A DNA stretch of 64,000 nucleotides from an uncultured Lachnospiraceae bacterium (GCA_947165025.1 CAMUYQ010000002.1:310001-374000); one strand, 5' to 3'; shown: positions 17,216 to 27,101, counted from the first letter of the stretch. Translations and numbers: made by a program. Notes: generated by a model not told the origin, from the sequence alone.

Positions 17216-18650
17216 GGAAAAAGAAAAACCACAGAGCCGTTACAGGTATCTGGCCAATAACATAGCGCTCTTTTCCGTCAGTAATTTCGTCTCGAAGATA
17301 CTGGTATTCCTTCTCGTACCGTTGTATACGGATGTTCTTACTACGTACGAATACGGTATTGCCGATATCATGCAGGTAACACTCCTTCTGCTTGTTCCGG
17401 CGCTTACCTTAAATATGGGTGAAGCAGCACTTCGATTCGGGATCGAGGAGAGCGACAGGCGCGGCGGGATATTAAGGACGGGACTGTCATATGTGCTCAG
17501 GGCCGATGCCGTCGTTGTCGGACTGTGCATCATGGCGTTTTCTTTCGTAAAGCCCGAAATGAAGTGGTACATACTGCTGTTTGCTTTTATGTTCATAGCA
17601 AATTCGCTGTATGAATTCCTTGTCCTGTTCTTTCAGGGATCGGAGGCTGTTCCGGTCGTGGTCGTCGGAAGCATCAGTTCGACCGTGATAATGATAATCT
17701 CGAATATAATATTCCTGCTTGTTGTTAAGATCGGACTCAACGGATACATCTATTCGCAGATCATCGCATATGCCTCGGCCTCCGTTATAATGCTGCTGAT
17801 CGGCAGAAGTGCCGGCCTTGTCAAGGATCTTAAGAGTGATGATGATCTGAAGAAGGAGATGGTCGAATACTCGGCGCCTCTCATCGCATATTCGACGAGC
17901 AGCTGGATCAACAATGCCGCAGACAGATACATCGTGCTTGCGCTTTGCGGGGCAGCTGTCAACGGGGTATACGGAGTTGCTTACAAGATACCGGCCATAC
18001 TCATGGTATTTCAGAGGATATTTGCCCAGGCGTGGCAGATGTCCGCTACAAAGAGCTACAAAGACGAAAAGAGTTCAGGCTTTTTTACCGAGATGTACAG
18101 GACATACAACTGTGTCATGGTGATCGGCTGTGCTCTTCTGATACTTCTTGTAAATCCGATAGCGACTTTCATGTTCAGAAAAGATTTTTATGAAGCGTGG
18201 ATATATGTGCCGCCGCTTCTGATCTCGGTCATTTTCGGAGCGCTTACGGGATTTCTGGGATCGATATGTCTGGCATTTAAGGATTCAAAATCGATGGGCA
18301 CCGCTACATCGATCGGAGCCGTCGTAAATGTCGCGCTCAACTTTGCGCTGATCCCGCATTTTTCCGCGATGGGGGCCGCAGTTGCTACCGCGGTCAGCTA
18401 CTGCGTGATGTGGGCTTTTGCCTATAAGTTCGTGGCAAAACACGTAATGATAGAAAACAGCATTCTTGCGGATGTTCTGGGATATCTTATCCTTGTTGCA
18501 ATATCGGTAGCCATGATTGGACAGGTGGCGGGGCGTTACGTTATATGTTCCGTTCTGACCGCTGTCCTGATGATCCTCTACTACAGGGATATTGCAGCCA
18601 TCGTTTCAAAGATGACGGGACTGATAAAGAGTAAGATACATGGGAAATGA
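17208..18650 (+). CDS. wzx: Wzx-type oligosaccharide flippase 1
   Basis: The 480-residue protein has about 14 hydrophobic helices and the fold markers of the MATE-related polysaccharide flippases: an early NIALFSVSNFVSKILVFLLV segment, the GVYGVAYKIP stretch (near 255) and the late MGAAVATAVSY (near 388). It would flip undecaprenyl-linked units across the membrane. It lies between two Wzy-like paralogues and overlaps both neighbours (8 and 11 bases), so the three were likely inherited as a block. Confidence 0.88.
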   Translation: MGKEKEKPQSRYRYLANNIALFSVSNFVSKILVFLLVPLYTDVLTTYEYGIADIMQVTLLLLVPALTLNMGEAALRFGIEESDRRGGILRTGLSYVLRADAVVVGLCIMAFSFVKPEMKWYILLFAFMFIANSLYEFLVLFFQGSEAVPVVVVGSISSTVIMIISNIIFLLVVKIGLNGYIYSQIIAYASASVIMLLIGRSAGLVKDLKSDDDLKKEMVEYSAPLIAYSTSSWINNAADRYIVLALCGAAVNGVYGVAYKIPAILMVFQRIFAQAWQMSATKSYKDEKSSGFFTEMYRTYNCVMVIGCALLILLVNPIATFMFRKDFYEAWIYVPPLLISVIFGALTGFLGSICLAFKDSKSMGTATSIGAVVNVALNFALIPHFSAMGAAVATAVSYCVMWAFAYKFVAKHVMIENSILADVLGYLILVAISVAMIGQVAGRYVICSVLTAVLMILYYRDIAAIVSKMTGLIKSKIHGK

Positions 18651-19791
18651 AGATAAACAGGAAAAGAAAATAAAAGCGGGAAGCATCATTCTCATACTTG
18701 CCATCGTTCTCGAGACGGTACTTACATGGAATGAGTATGCATGGTATGAGATGACGGCTCCTTTCGGAACACTTATATCGTTTGTTGTCCTGGCAGCTGT
18801 ATTTTTCTGCCTTGTTCCGGTAAAAGAGGCGGTCAGGGACGTGTGGTTCTGGCTCGTTGTTGCATCATGCGCCGTGGCAGCGGCAAACCTTTTCGTGATC
18901 GGTTCGGGTAAAGGGGCGTGGCTTACGGCCGCGGATGTGCTCCTCGTCATATACCTTTCGGACAGAGTGAAGTTTTCAAAGGCCGCGACGTGGTTTGTGT
19001 GTGCATATACGGGATTCTACTTCTTCTACTGGACGTTTGACGTCAAAGGTTATTTCAAAGGATACAACACCAATTACGGCGGACTCGTTCTCATTACCGG
19101 ATTTGTGTTTGCCGTAACAGGACTTATCGCATTCTGGAACAGACTCAGGGAGTATGAAAAAAAGGGAGCGGTCTTTCTTTTCTGTTTCATAGTTTTCTGT
19201 TTTATATGGGGATACAATATCGTGGCATGGTACAGGGCCAGATGTGCCCTTCTCGCTCTTGTTGTGTTTGCCCTCCTCTCCATCATGCCGCTTAAAGTGT
19301 GGAAGAACAAGGTGTTCTATACGATCCTGACGCTTTCCATGACACTCGGAGCGATAGCGGTATCGCTCCTGTATGTGTGGCTCGGGGGATTTTCGGACAG
19401 TTTCAGTATCAGGATATTTTACAAGGACATAATCTCCGGAAGGGATGCGATATGGACCGATCTGTGGAGCGCGTTCATAAAAAGTCCCATAACCGGCATA
19501 GGCAGTTCCTACAGGATCAACGTTGACTGGATGGGCGGCATGTTCGAGGTCCATAACGGACTGCTTGATATACTGATCGTTCACGGGGTGATCGTGTTTG
19601 CGGTAACCGTCACACTTTTTATCATCAGACTTCTTAAGATGCGTGAAAAAGCTGCATCAAATGTTGTTGCAAGATCTGCCATGGCGGGCGCTTTTGCGAT
19701 CCTTGCGGCCTCGTTCATGGAGAACTTCTTCATAGTGCCGCCGTTCCTTCTGTGCCTGCTTGCGTTAATTGCAATAGCAGGGTCTGTTTGA
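18640..19791 (+). CDS. Wzy/O-antigen-ligase-like membrane protein 2
   Basis: The 383-residue protein has about ten to eleven helices with a charged N-terminus of about 12 residues. The signature loop reads ISGRDAIW, PITGIG and VHNGLLDILIVHG, matching the first Wzy-like protein almost position for position. One of the pair may be a polymerase and the other a ligase, or they may serve two repeat units. Its start overlaps the flippase stop by 11 bases. A strong promoter (19769-19797) sits in its last codons and drives the next group of genes. Confidence 0.78.
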   Translation: MGNEDKQEKKIKAGSIILILAIVLETVLTWNEYAWYEMTAPFGTLISFVVLAAVFFCLVPVKEAVRDVWFWLVVASCAVAAANLFVIGSGKGAWLTAADVLLVIYLSDRVKFSKAATWFVCAYTGFYFFYWTFDVKGYFKGYNTNYGGLVLITGFVFAVTGLIAFWNRLREYEKKGAVFLFCFIVFCFIWGYNIVAWYRARCALLALVVFALLSIMPLKVWKNKVFYTILTLSMTLGAIAVSLLYVWLGGFSDSFSIRIFYKDIISGRDAIWTDLWSAFIKSPITGIGSSYRINVDWMGGMFEVHNGLLDILIVHGVIVFAVTVTLFIIRLLKMREKAASNVVARSAMAGAFAILAASFMENFFIVPPFLLCLLALIAIAGSV

Positions 19792-19797
19792 TATAAT
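19769..19797 (+). promoter_or_regulatory. Strong SigA-type promoter with extended -10
   Basis: TTGCAA (19769-19774), a 17-base spacer and a perfect TATAAT (19792-19797), preceded by the extended -10 TG at 19789-19790. It overlaps the end of the second wzy-like gene and lies about 40 bases before the CapD-like gene. It probably gives independent expression to the capDEFG group within the long operon. Confidence 0.75.
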
Positions 19798-19834
19798 ATT
19801 TGTTTGAGTATTAAGTAAGAAATTCGGTATTTCT

Positions 19835-21760
19835 ATGATAAAAAGCAGACAACTTGTTATAAGAAGAATAGGGCTGATCTTTTGCGATGCCCTGTCTGTC
19901 GTTGCGGCAACGTTTCTGGCACTGATCGCGAGATTTGATTTTTCAGTGAATCAGATACCCGAGAAGATATATGCCGAGACAGCCATCGATTTTCTCCCCT
20001 ATTCGATCATAGTGACACTTATCCTGTTCTGGCTGTTCCATCTGTACCAGAGCCTGTGGGAATATGCCGGTGCACCTGAAATGTTCAGTATACTCGGGGC
20101 GTGCTTCTCATCGGCGGTATTCCAGATGGTGACCGTCAATCTGATCCTCAGGTGGACGTATCCGAGAAGCTGTTATGTATTCTTCGGCGGATTCCTTCTG
20201 GCACTCGTTGCGATAACGAGATTTTTCTACAGGGTGTTCAGAACGTTCATCGAAAAACGTGTCAACAATGCCAAGAGCGTCAACGTCATGATCATAGGCG
20301 CGGGCGACGCGGGCAATTCGCTTATACGCGAGATGCGTTCCTCAAGCTACATCGAGAAGAACGCGATGTGCGTCATAGATGATGATTCTTCAAAGATCGG
20401 TAATTACATTCACGGAGTCAAGGTTGTAGGCGGAAGGGATGCGATCATCGAGAATGCCGTCAAGTATGACATCGATGAGATAATCATCGCGATGCCGACA
20501 GCAAGCAAGAAAGTCATCCGCGAGATACTTGAGATCTGCAAGCAGACCAAGTGCGAGCTGAAGACACTTCCCGGAATGTATCAGCTTGTTAACGGTGAAG
20601 TCAATGTCAGCCAGCTTCGAAAGGTCGATATCGCCGATCTTCTCGGACGTGATCAGGTGCAGATCGATCTTGAGTCCGTAATGAGCTACGTAAGGGATAA
20701 GGTCATTCTCGTTACGGGCGGCGGCGGATCGATAGGAAGCGAGCTGTGCCGTCAGATCGCGACACACAAACCGAAACAGCTCATCATATTCGATATATAC
20801 GAAAACAGCGCATATGCGATCCAGCAGGAGCTGTGCCGCAATTATCCGGATCTTAACCTTAAGGTCCTTATCGGGTCTGTCAGGAACACGAACAGGGTCA
20901 ATTCGGTGTTCGAACAGTATCATCCCGATATCGTGTACCATGCGGCGGCTCATAAGCACGTTCCGCTCATGGAGGATTCGCCGAACGAGGCGATCAAGAA
21001 CAACGTGATGGGAACATGGAAGCTTGCAGAGGCAGCATCAAAGTACGGGACCGGAAGGTTCGTCATGATATCGACGGACAAGGCCGTCAACCCGACGAAC
21101 ATAATGGGCGCGAGCAAGCGTATATGTGAGATGATCGTGCAGTCATATAACCAGAGGAGCAACACGGAGTTTGTAGCTGTGAGGTTCGGAAATGTTCTGG
21201 GCAGTAACGGATCGGTCATCCCGCTGTTCAAGAAGCAGATCGAAGAGGGAGGACCGGTAACGGTCACTCACCCTAACATAATCAGGTATTTCATGACGAT
21301 CCCCGAAGCGGTATCGCTTGTCCTTCAGGCGGGTGCATATGCAAAGGGCGGCGAGATATTCGTGCTTGAGATGGGTGAGCCGGTTAAGATACTGGACCTT
21401 GCGATCAACCTGATACGTCTGTCCGGATACGTTCCCGGCGAGGATATCCAGATACAGTTCACGGGCCTTCGCCCCGGCGAAAAGCTCTATGAAGAGATGC
21501 TCATGGAGGAAGAGGGACTTCAGGATACCGCAAACAGCAAGATCCATATCGGAAAGCCGATAGAATTCGACGAAGAAGAGTTCTTCAAGGAACTTGAGAT
21601 AATGAATGAACTGTCAAAGGAGGAGACCGATGACATGACGATACGCAAATGGGTCAAGAAGATAGTGCCCACGTATCAGATGAGGAATCCCGACGGGACT
21701 CTTCCGATCGACAGATCATATGATAACAAACCGCACAAATGGGAGCCGACAAATGACTGA
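19835..21760 (+). CDS. CapD/WbpM-like UDP-GlcNAc 4,6-dehydratase
   Basis: The 641-residue protein is a long-form membrane dehydratase of the WbpM/PglF/CapD family, which converts UDP-GlcNAc to UDP-4-keto-6-deoxy-GlcNAc. Four N-terminal helices (about 10-135) precede a first Rossmann-like domain with GAGDAG at 155-160 and the catalytic SDR domain with TGGGGSIG at 294-301. The catalytic set is Ser/Thr413-414, Met424 and Lys428 (MGASK), the SMK form known in WbpM, where Met replaces Tyr. Its product can feed QuiNAc, bacillosamine or legionaminic acid routes. The ribosome site is weak. It overlaps capE by 8 bases. Confidence 0.9.
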   Translation: MIKSRQLVIRRIGLIFCDALSVVAATFLALIARFDFSVNQIPEKIYAETAIDFLPYSIIVTLILFWLFHLYQSLWEYAGAPEMFSILGACFSSAVFQMVTVNLILRWTYPRSCYVFFGGFLLALVAITRFFYRVFRTFIEKRVNNAKSVNVMIIGAGDAGNSLIREMRSSSYIEKNAMCVIDDDSSKIGNYIHGVKVVGGRDAIIENAVKYDIDEIIIAMPTASKKVIREILEICKQTKCELKTLPGMYQLVNGEVNVSQLRKVDIADLLGRDQVQIDLESVMSYVRDKVILVTGGGGSIGSELCRQIATHKPKQLIIFDIYENSAYAIQQELCRNYPDLNLKVLIGSVRNTNRVNSVFEQYHPDIVYHAAAHKHVPLMEDSPNEAIKNNVMGTWKLAEAASKYGTGRFVMISTDKAVNPTNIMGASKRICEMIVQSYNQRSNTEFVAVRFGNVLGSNGSVIPLFKKQIEEGGPVTVTHPNIIRYFMTIPEAVSLVLQAGAYAKGGEIFVLEMGEPVKILDLAINLIRLSGYVPGEDIQIQFTGLRPGEKLYEEMLMEEEGLQDTANSKIHIGKPIEFDEEEFFKELEIMNELSKEETDDMTIRKWVKKIVPTYQMRNPDGTLPIDRSYDNKPHKWEPTND

Positions 21761-22790
21761 GAGTATTTTCAAGGACAAAACACTTCTTATCACGGGAGGT
21801 ACCGGTTCGTTCGGAAACGCCGTTCTGAACAGATTCCTCAAAACGGATATCCGTGAGATAAGGATCTTCTCGAGAGACGAGAAGAAACAGGACGATATGA
21901 GACATCATTACAATGATCCGAAGATCAAGTATTACATAGGTGATGTCAGAAACATACAGAGCGTCAGGGATGCGATGCACGGCGTTGATTATATCTTCCA
22001 TGCCGCAGCGTTAAAGCAGGTACCGAGCTGTGAATTCTTCCCGATGGAAGCGGTAAGGACAAACGTTATCGGAACCGACAATGTTCTCACATGCGCGATC
22101 GAAGCAGGTGTTTCAAAGGTCATATGCCTGTCCACCGACAAGGCCGCATACCCGGTAAATGCGATGGGAACGAGTAAGGCGATGATGGAAAAAGTCTTCG
22201 TTGCCAAGTCACGTACCGTCGATCCGGACAGAACGCTCATATGCGGGACAAGATACGGAAACGTCATGTGTTCAAGAGGTTCGGTAATACCTCTTTTCAT
22301 AGACCAGATCAAACAGGGCCTGCCGCTTACAGTAACGGAGCCTGCGATGACAAGGTTCATCATGAGCCTTGAAGAAGCAGTCGAGCTTGTTATCTTCGCG
22401 TTCGGAAATGCGGATGCGGGTGACATCATGGTACAGAAAGCTCCCGCATGCACGATCGAGACTCTTGCAACGGCAGTAAAGGAACTGTTCCATGCAGAGA
22501 ACGAGATCAAAGTCATCGGTATCAGACACGGCGAGAAGATGTATGAGACGCTCCTTACGAACGAGGAGTGTGCAAGGGCATTTGATCTCGGTAACTTCTA
22601 TCGCGTTCCCGCCGACCAGCGCGACCTTAACTATGACAAGTATTTTAAAGAGGGAAGCGTTGAGAGGGCAAAGCTTACCGAATTCAATTCAAACAACACA
22701 ACGATACTGAACGTTGAGCAGGTAAAGGAAAAGCTCATGACTATCGGATATGTCAGGGATGAACTTGAAAAGTGGGAGAACGCACAGTGA
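21753..22790 (+). CDS. capE: CapE: UDP-GlcNAc 4,6-dehydratase/5-epimerase
   Basis: First enzyme of UDP-L-FucNAc synthesis. The 345-residue SDR has TGGTGSFG at 14-21, the STDKAAYP strand (127-134) and an atypical MGTSK (Met138, Lys142) in place of YxxxK, as in known CapE and FnlA enzymes. The start at 21753 is chosen over an in-frame upstream site at 21720 because the family begins shortly before the glycine-rich loop and the extra residues come from the end of the previous gene. The next two genes complete the CapEFG route. The 4-keto intermediate is also the entry point of pseudaminic acid synthesis (the PseB reaction), which may matter given the nonulosonate genes downstream. Confidence 0.92.
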   Translation: MTESIFKDKTLLITGGTGSFGNAVLNRFLKTDIREIRIFSRDEKKQDDMRHHYNDPKIKYYIGDVRNIQSVRDAMHGVDYIFHAAALKQVPSCEFFPMEAVRTNVIGTDNVLTCAIEAGVSKVICLSTDKAAYPVNAMGTSKAMMEKVFVAKSRTVDPDRTLICGTRYGNVMCSRGSVIPLFIDQIKQGLPLTVTEPAMTRFIMSLEEAVELVIFAFGNADAGDIMVQKAPACTIETLATAVKELFHAENEIKVIGIRHGEKMYETLLTNEECARAFDLGNFYRVPADQRDLNYDKYFKEGSVERAKLTEFNSNNTTILNVEQVKEKLMTIGYVRDELEKWENAQ

Positions 22791-23899
22791 AGATCCTCGT
22801 TACCGGTTCAAACGGTTTCATCGGCAAAAATCTGATAAGCCGTCTTAAATGGATGGATGACATGACCGTCTTTTCGTATGATATCGGATCTTCCCCGGAG
22901 GATCTTGCAACGTATGCAAAAGAGGCCGATATCGTGTATCACCTTGCGGGTATCAACAGGCCTCAGAAGGAAGAAGAGTTCATGGAGGGAAACCGTGACT
23001 TTACGAAGACTCTTCTTGATACGCTGAAAGAGGTAAGGAATACACACGCAAAGATCGCGGTGTCTTCATCGATCCAGGCAGAACTTGACAATCCGTACGG
23101 AAACAGCAAGAGAGCCGGAGAGGAACTGGTCAGGTCATTTTCGGAAGAAAACGGTAATCCGTGCGTTATATACAGGTTCCCGAACGTTTTCGGAAAATGG
23201 TGCCGCCCGAACTACAATTCGGTAGTTGCAACGTTCTGCCACAACATAGCAAGAGAACTTCCGATACAGGTAAACGATCCCGAAACACTGCTTCATCTTG
23301 TCTACATCGATGATGTCGTTGATGAACTGATATTCTGCATGAGTGACAAAGAGCATGTCAGGGACGGATACGGCTTTGTTCCGTGTGTTTATGACATAAA
23401 GCTCAAAAAACTGTCGGAGATGATATATTCATTTGCCGCATCAAGAAAAAACCTGTATCTTCCCGATTTTTCCGAAGGATTTGAGAAGAAGCTTTACAGC
23501 ACATATCTGAGCTATATCCCGGAGGATGATTTTTCCTATCCTCTTGTGATGCACGAGGATGAAAGGGGATCGTTCACGGAATTTCTGAAGACGGCCGAAA
23601 GAGGCCAGGTTTCCGTTAATATTTCACATCCCGGTGTTGTAAAGGGTAATCACTGGCACAACACGAAGAACGAGAAGTTCCTTGTCGTTAAGGGAGAGGG
23701 ACTCATAAGGCTTCGCAGGATAGGAAGCAGCGAGGTCACCGAGTACCGCGTATCAGGAGACAGACTGCAGGTCGTGGACATCCCGTGCGGGTACACGCAC
23801 AGCATAGCAAATATCGGAGATGATGACATGGCAACGGTGATGTGGGTCAACGAGGTGTTCAACCCCGAAAAAGGCGATACATTCCATGAAGAGGTGTAA
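22787..23899 (+). CDS. capF: CapF: bifunctional reductase-cupin of UDP-FucNAc synthesis
   Basis: The 370-residue protein has an N-terminal SDR reductase (TGSNGFIG at 6-13, YGNSKRAGE near 103-111) and a C-terminal cupin from about residue 250 with GNHWHNTKNEKF as the metal-binding strand. This two-domain form is diagnostic of CapF, which epimerises at C3 and reduces at C4 of the CapE product. The start is a GTG at 22787, with GGGAG 8 bases upstream and a GTGA overlap with the capE stop. It is followed 2 bases later by capG. Confidence 0.93.
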   Translation: MKILVTGSNGFIGKNLISRLKWMDDMTVFSYDIGSSPEDLATYAKEADIVYHLAGINRPQKEEEFMEGNRDFTKTLLDTLKEVRNTHAKIAVSSSIQAELDNPYGNSKRAGEELVRSFSEENGNPCVIYRFPNVFGKWCRPNYNSVVATFCHNIARELPIQVNDPETLLHLVYIDDVVDELIFCMSDKEHVRDGYGFVPCVYDIKLKKLSEMIYSFAASRKNLYLPDFSEGFEKKLYSTYLSYIPEDDFSYPLVMHEDERGSFTEFLKTAERGQVSVNISHPGVVKGNHWHNTKNEKFLVVKGEGLIRLRRIGSSEVTEYRVSGDRLQVVDIPCGYTHSIANIGDDDMATVMWVNEVFNPEKGDTFHEEV

Positions 23900-23901
23900 A
23901 G

Positions 23902-25032
23902 ATGTCGGATAAACTTAAAGTATGCACAATAGTCGGAACGCGTCCGGAGATCATCAGGCTGTCGGAGGTCATAAAATGCTGCGACAGATACTTCGATCAT
24001 ATCCTTGTTCATACCGGACAGAACTATGACTATACGCTCAATGAGATATTCTTTGAGGACCTGAACCTCAGAAAGCCGGACTTTTACCTTGAGGCTGCCG
24101 GAGGAGATCTCGGCGAGACGATGGGTAATATCATTTCAAAATCATATGCCCTGCTGAAAAAGGAGAGCCCGGATGCCCTTCTGATACTCGGGGATACAAA
24201 TTCGGCTCTTGCGGCGATAAGCGCAAAGCGCCTTAAGATCCCCATCTTCCACATGGAAGCCGGTAACAGGTGCTGGGACTGGAACGTTTCCGAGATGATC
24301 AACCGCAAGATCGTCGATCATATTTCGGACATAAACATGCCGTATACGGAGCATTCGAGAAGATATCTTTTGTCGGAAGGTATAGACGGCAAGACGATAT
24401 TCGTGACCGGATCTCCGATGAAGGAAGTGCTCAAGGGTTCGCTCGAGAGGATCGAAAAGAGTGATGTCCTTGAAAGACTGAATCTTACGCCGCGCAAATA
24501 CATTCTCCTGTCAGCGCACAGGGAAGAGAACATAGACCTTGAGGACAACTTCATGTCGCTCATGAATGCGGTCAACATGGTCGCAGAAAAGTACAAAATG
24601 CCGGTGATCTATTCGACGCATCCAAGAAGCGCGAAGTTCATCGAGAAGAGGAACTTTAAGTTCGATCCGCTCGTTTCGAACATGAAGCCTTTCGGATTCC
24701 TTGACTATAACAAGCTTCAGAAGAATGCTTACTGCGTCATGTCGGATTCCGGTACTCTTTCCGAGGAATCCGCGATGCTTGATTTTCCGGCAGTGCTCAT
24801 CAGGACATCGACCGAGAGGCCGGAGGTACTTGATAAAGGAACGATCGTTGTCGGAGGAATAAAGAGCGGGGACGTTTGTCAGGCGATAGACCTTGCAACA
24901 GCGATGTACGAGAATAAGGAGAAAGTTGTTGAGGCTGAGGATTACGCCGATGACAACGTTTCAGTGAAGGTGGTAAAGCTCATACAGAGCTATACGCATA
25001 TCGTCAATAAGACAGTGTGGATGAAGCCTTAA
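23902..25032 (+). CDS. capG: CapG: UDP-N-acetyl-aminosugar 2-epimerase
   Basis: The 376-residue protein belongs to the WecB/CapG non-hydrolysing 2-epimerase family. The family marks are present: IVGTRPEIIRLSEVI (about 9-23), VHTGQNYD (about 36-43), the GDTNSALAA strand (about 96-104), HMEAGNRCWD and SAHREENID. Here it would perform the last epimerisation to UDP-L-FucNAc, given that capE and capF lie directly upstream. The NRCWDWN reading in place of the more usual R-hydrophobic stretch fits CapG/FnlC rather than WecB. Confidence 0.92.
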   Translation: MSDKLKVCTIVGTRPEIIRLSEVIKCCDRYFDHILVHTGQNYDYTLNEIFFEDLNLRKPDFYLEAAGGDLGETMGNIISKSYALLKKESPDALLILGDTNSALAAISAKRLKIPIFHMEAGNRCWDWNVSEMINRKIVDHISDINMPYTEHSRRYLLSEGIDGKTIFVTGSPMKEVLKGSLERIEKSDVLERLNLTPRKYILLSAHREENIDLEDNFMSLMNAVNMVAEKYKMPVIYSTHPRSAKFIEKRNFKFDPLVSNMKPFGFLDYNKLQKNAYCVMSDSGTLSEESAMLDFPAVLIRTSTERPEVLDKGTIVVGGIKSGDVCQAIDLATAMYENKEKVVEAEDYADDNVSVKVVKLIQSYTHIVNKTVWMKP

Positions 25033-25047
25033 CGGCATTGGACGGTT

Positions 25048-26136
25048 ATGAAAGTAATGTGCATGTATCTGCCGCAGTACCATTCCTTTCCGGAAAACGA
25101 CGAGTGGTGGGGCAAAGACTATACGGAATGGGTTGCGGTAAAGCGTGCGAAGCCGCTGTTCTCCGGGCATGATCAGCCCAAGGTCCCTCTCGGGAAAAAC
25201 TACTACGATCTTGATAAGGACGGGGCAGAGACGCTCACCGCGCAGGCCGCTCTTGCAAAAAAATACGGGATATACGGCTTTTCGATATACCAGTATTATT
25301 TCTGTGGGAAGACACTTATGGAGAAGCCCTTAAGGACGCTCCTTGATCATCCCGAGATAGACATACATTACAATATATGCTGGGCGAACGAGACGTGGAC
25401 AAGGACGTGGTACGGCCTGTCGGATCAGGTGCTCATCGCACAGGAATACGGCACGAGGGATGACTGGAGGAAGTACTTCGATCATCTCCTTCCGTTTTTT
25501 TGCGACAGCAGATACATAAAAGTCGGAAATAAGCCTATATGGCAGATATACAAGACATTTGACATTCCGTGCTTTGAAGAGATGAGAGCCGCTTTTGATG
25601 AGTGGGCGCGCGAAGAGGGATTTGACGGGGTATATGTTATCTCGGGAAAGACCGCAGCAGGCTGTGAGACAAGAAGCGGCCTCGTTGATGCGTATTATTA
25701 TTTTGAGCCCGGGTTCACCTTAAAAAATGCACTTTCAACAGCAGGAAAGCTTGCCTACAATGCCGGCACGTTTTTAAGGAGCGCAAGGAACAGGATCTTC
25801 GGAAAGAAAATGGGATACATTGTCGAAAGAAGGGTATCCGGACAGCGGATCATGGATGCCATTGCGAAACGTGATTATGCGGATAATGAGTTTCCCGGCG
25901 TGATACCCGACTGGGACAACACTCCGAGAAGAGATTACAAGGGACTGATATATACCGGTACATCCCCCGCACTTCTTGAGGAAACCCTGAAAAAACTTCG
26001 CAAAAAGCTTGACGGAAGAAAAGAGGACTTCGTGTACTTAAACGCCTGGAACGAATGGGGCGAGGGAGCGTACGTGGAGCCCGACGAGTCAAGGGGATAC
26101 GCATATCTTGAGGCGATAAAAGGAGCTCTTCAATGA
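25048..26136 (+). CDS. WbsX-like GH99-related protein
   Basis: The 362-residue protein resembles the WbsX family, predicted TIM-barrel proteins distantly related to GH99 endomannosidases and common in O-antigen and capsule loci. Typical signatures are YLPQYHSFPENDEWWG near the N-terminus, DYTEW, the WANETWTRTW stretch (near 113-122) and the C-terminal LNAWNEWGEGAYVEPD. The role, transferase or trimming hydrolase, is not settled for the family. No signal peptide is visible, so it acts in the cytoplasm. It lies 15 bases after capG and overlaps the next GT2 gene by 4 bases. Confidence 0.82.
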   Translation: MKVMCMYLPQYHSFPENDEWWGKDYTEWVAVKRAKPLFSGHDQPKVPLGKNYYDLDKDGAETLTAQAALAKKYGIYGFSIYQYYFCGKTLMEKPLRTLLDHPEIDIHYNICWANETWTRTWYGLSDQVLIAQEYGTRDDWRKYFDHLLPFFCDSRYIKVGNKPIWQIYKTFDIPCFEEMRAAFDEWAREEGFDGVYVISGKTAAGCETRSGLVDAYYYFEPGFTLKNALSTAGKLAYNAGTFLRSARNRIFGKKMGYIVERRVSGQRIMDAIAKRDYADNEFPGVIPDWDNTPRRDYKGLIYTGTSPALLEETLKKLRKKLDGRKEDFVYLNAWNEWGEGAYVEPDESRGYAYLEAIKGALQ

Positions 26137-27101
26137 TAAGCATCGTTGTCATAGTTTACAACGTCGAGAACTACGTAAGGCAGTGCATCGAGAGTGTACT
26201 GAACCAGACATACCGTGATCTAGAGATCATCCTCGTTGTCGGACACGGGACGGATGCATCCGAAGAGATATGTAAGGAATATGCGGCAAAGGATGCAAGG
26301 ATAAAGCTCATATGCTGCCCGGCCAAAGGCGAGGCCGATGCGAGAAACAGGGGCATTGAGCAGGTAAGCGGAGACTATCTCGGATTTGTTGATTCGGATG
26401 ATTTCGTCGAGCCTCAGATGTTTGAGAGGATGCTTGACAATATCAAAAAGTATGACGCCGACATAGCAGTCTGCGGACGATTTTACGAGTACGTGAACGA
26501 TACGCTCTCCGATACGGCAAATGATCCGGTAGTTCTGACCGCATCACAGGCGCTTGCCGTGACGCTCGGACATGAGGGATTTTATCTGCACTGCTGGGAT
26601 AAGCTGTATTCGAGAAAGATATTCGAAGGACTGCATTTTACGCCCGGATTTGCCGTTGAGGACAGGATAGTCGTTGACAGGCTCCTGTCAAAAGCAGACA
26701 GGGTTGTGTATGATCCGACGCCGATGTATCACTACCGTGAGAGATACGGAAGCGGTTCCCAGATAAAGAGCGGGATGGTCAGAAATAACGTTGAGGCAAA
26801 CCTTCTGATGGAGGAGTTCATCATGAAGGAACACCCCGAACTTGCAAATGAGATAAACGCCTACATGCTCTATGAGAGCATCACTGCAGTCCAGAATGAG
26901 ATGATGTGCGAACGGCCCGACAGGCAGGAACTTGCGCAGTACAAAGACAAGATCAGGCAGCTTTCGAAGGTCAAAAATCCTCTTGTCGGAAGGACTCTTA
27001 AGATCAAAACACTCATGGCACTATACACTCCGCATCTTCTTGCGGCGTATACGAAAAGACACAAAAACAGCGTGTCGGAAAAACTGGAGAAATTCCCCTG
27101 A
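26133..27101 (+). CDS. Glycosyltransferase family 2
   Basis: The 322-residue protein begins with the GT-A strand SIVVIVYNVENYVRQCI and has VDSDD at about 88-92 as the metal site. In place of the common VDDGS the nucleotide loop reads VVGHGTDAS (about 35-43), a small departure from the consensus. A lysine-rich C-terminal region with a hydrophobic segment may contact the membrane. AAAAGGAG precedes the ATG, which overlaps the wbsX-like stop. Likely adds a sugar to the FucNAc or nonulosonate-containing unit; donor not known. Confidence 0.87.
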   Translation: MISIVVIVYNVENYVRQCIESVLNQTYRDLEIILVVGHGTDASEEICKEYAAKDARIKLICCPAKGEADARNRGIEQVSGDYLGFVDSDDFVEPQMFERMLDNIKKYDADIAVCGRFYEYVNDTLSDTANDPVVLTASQALAVTLGHEGFYLHCWDKLYSRKIFEGLHFTPGFAVEDRIVVDRLLSKADRVVYDPTPMYHYRERYGSGSQIKSGMVRNNVEANLLMEEFIMKEHPELANEINAYMLYESITAVQNEMMCERPDRQELAQYKDKIRQLSKVKNPLVGRTLKIKTLMALYTPHLLAAYTKRHKNSVSEKLEKFP

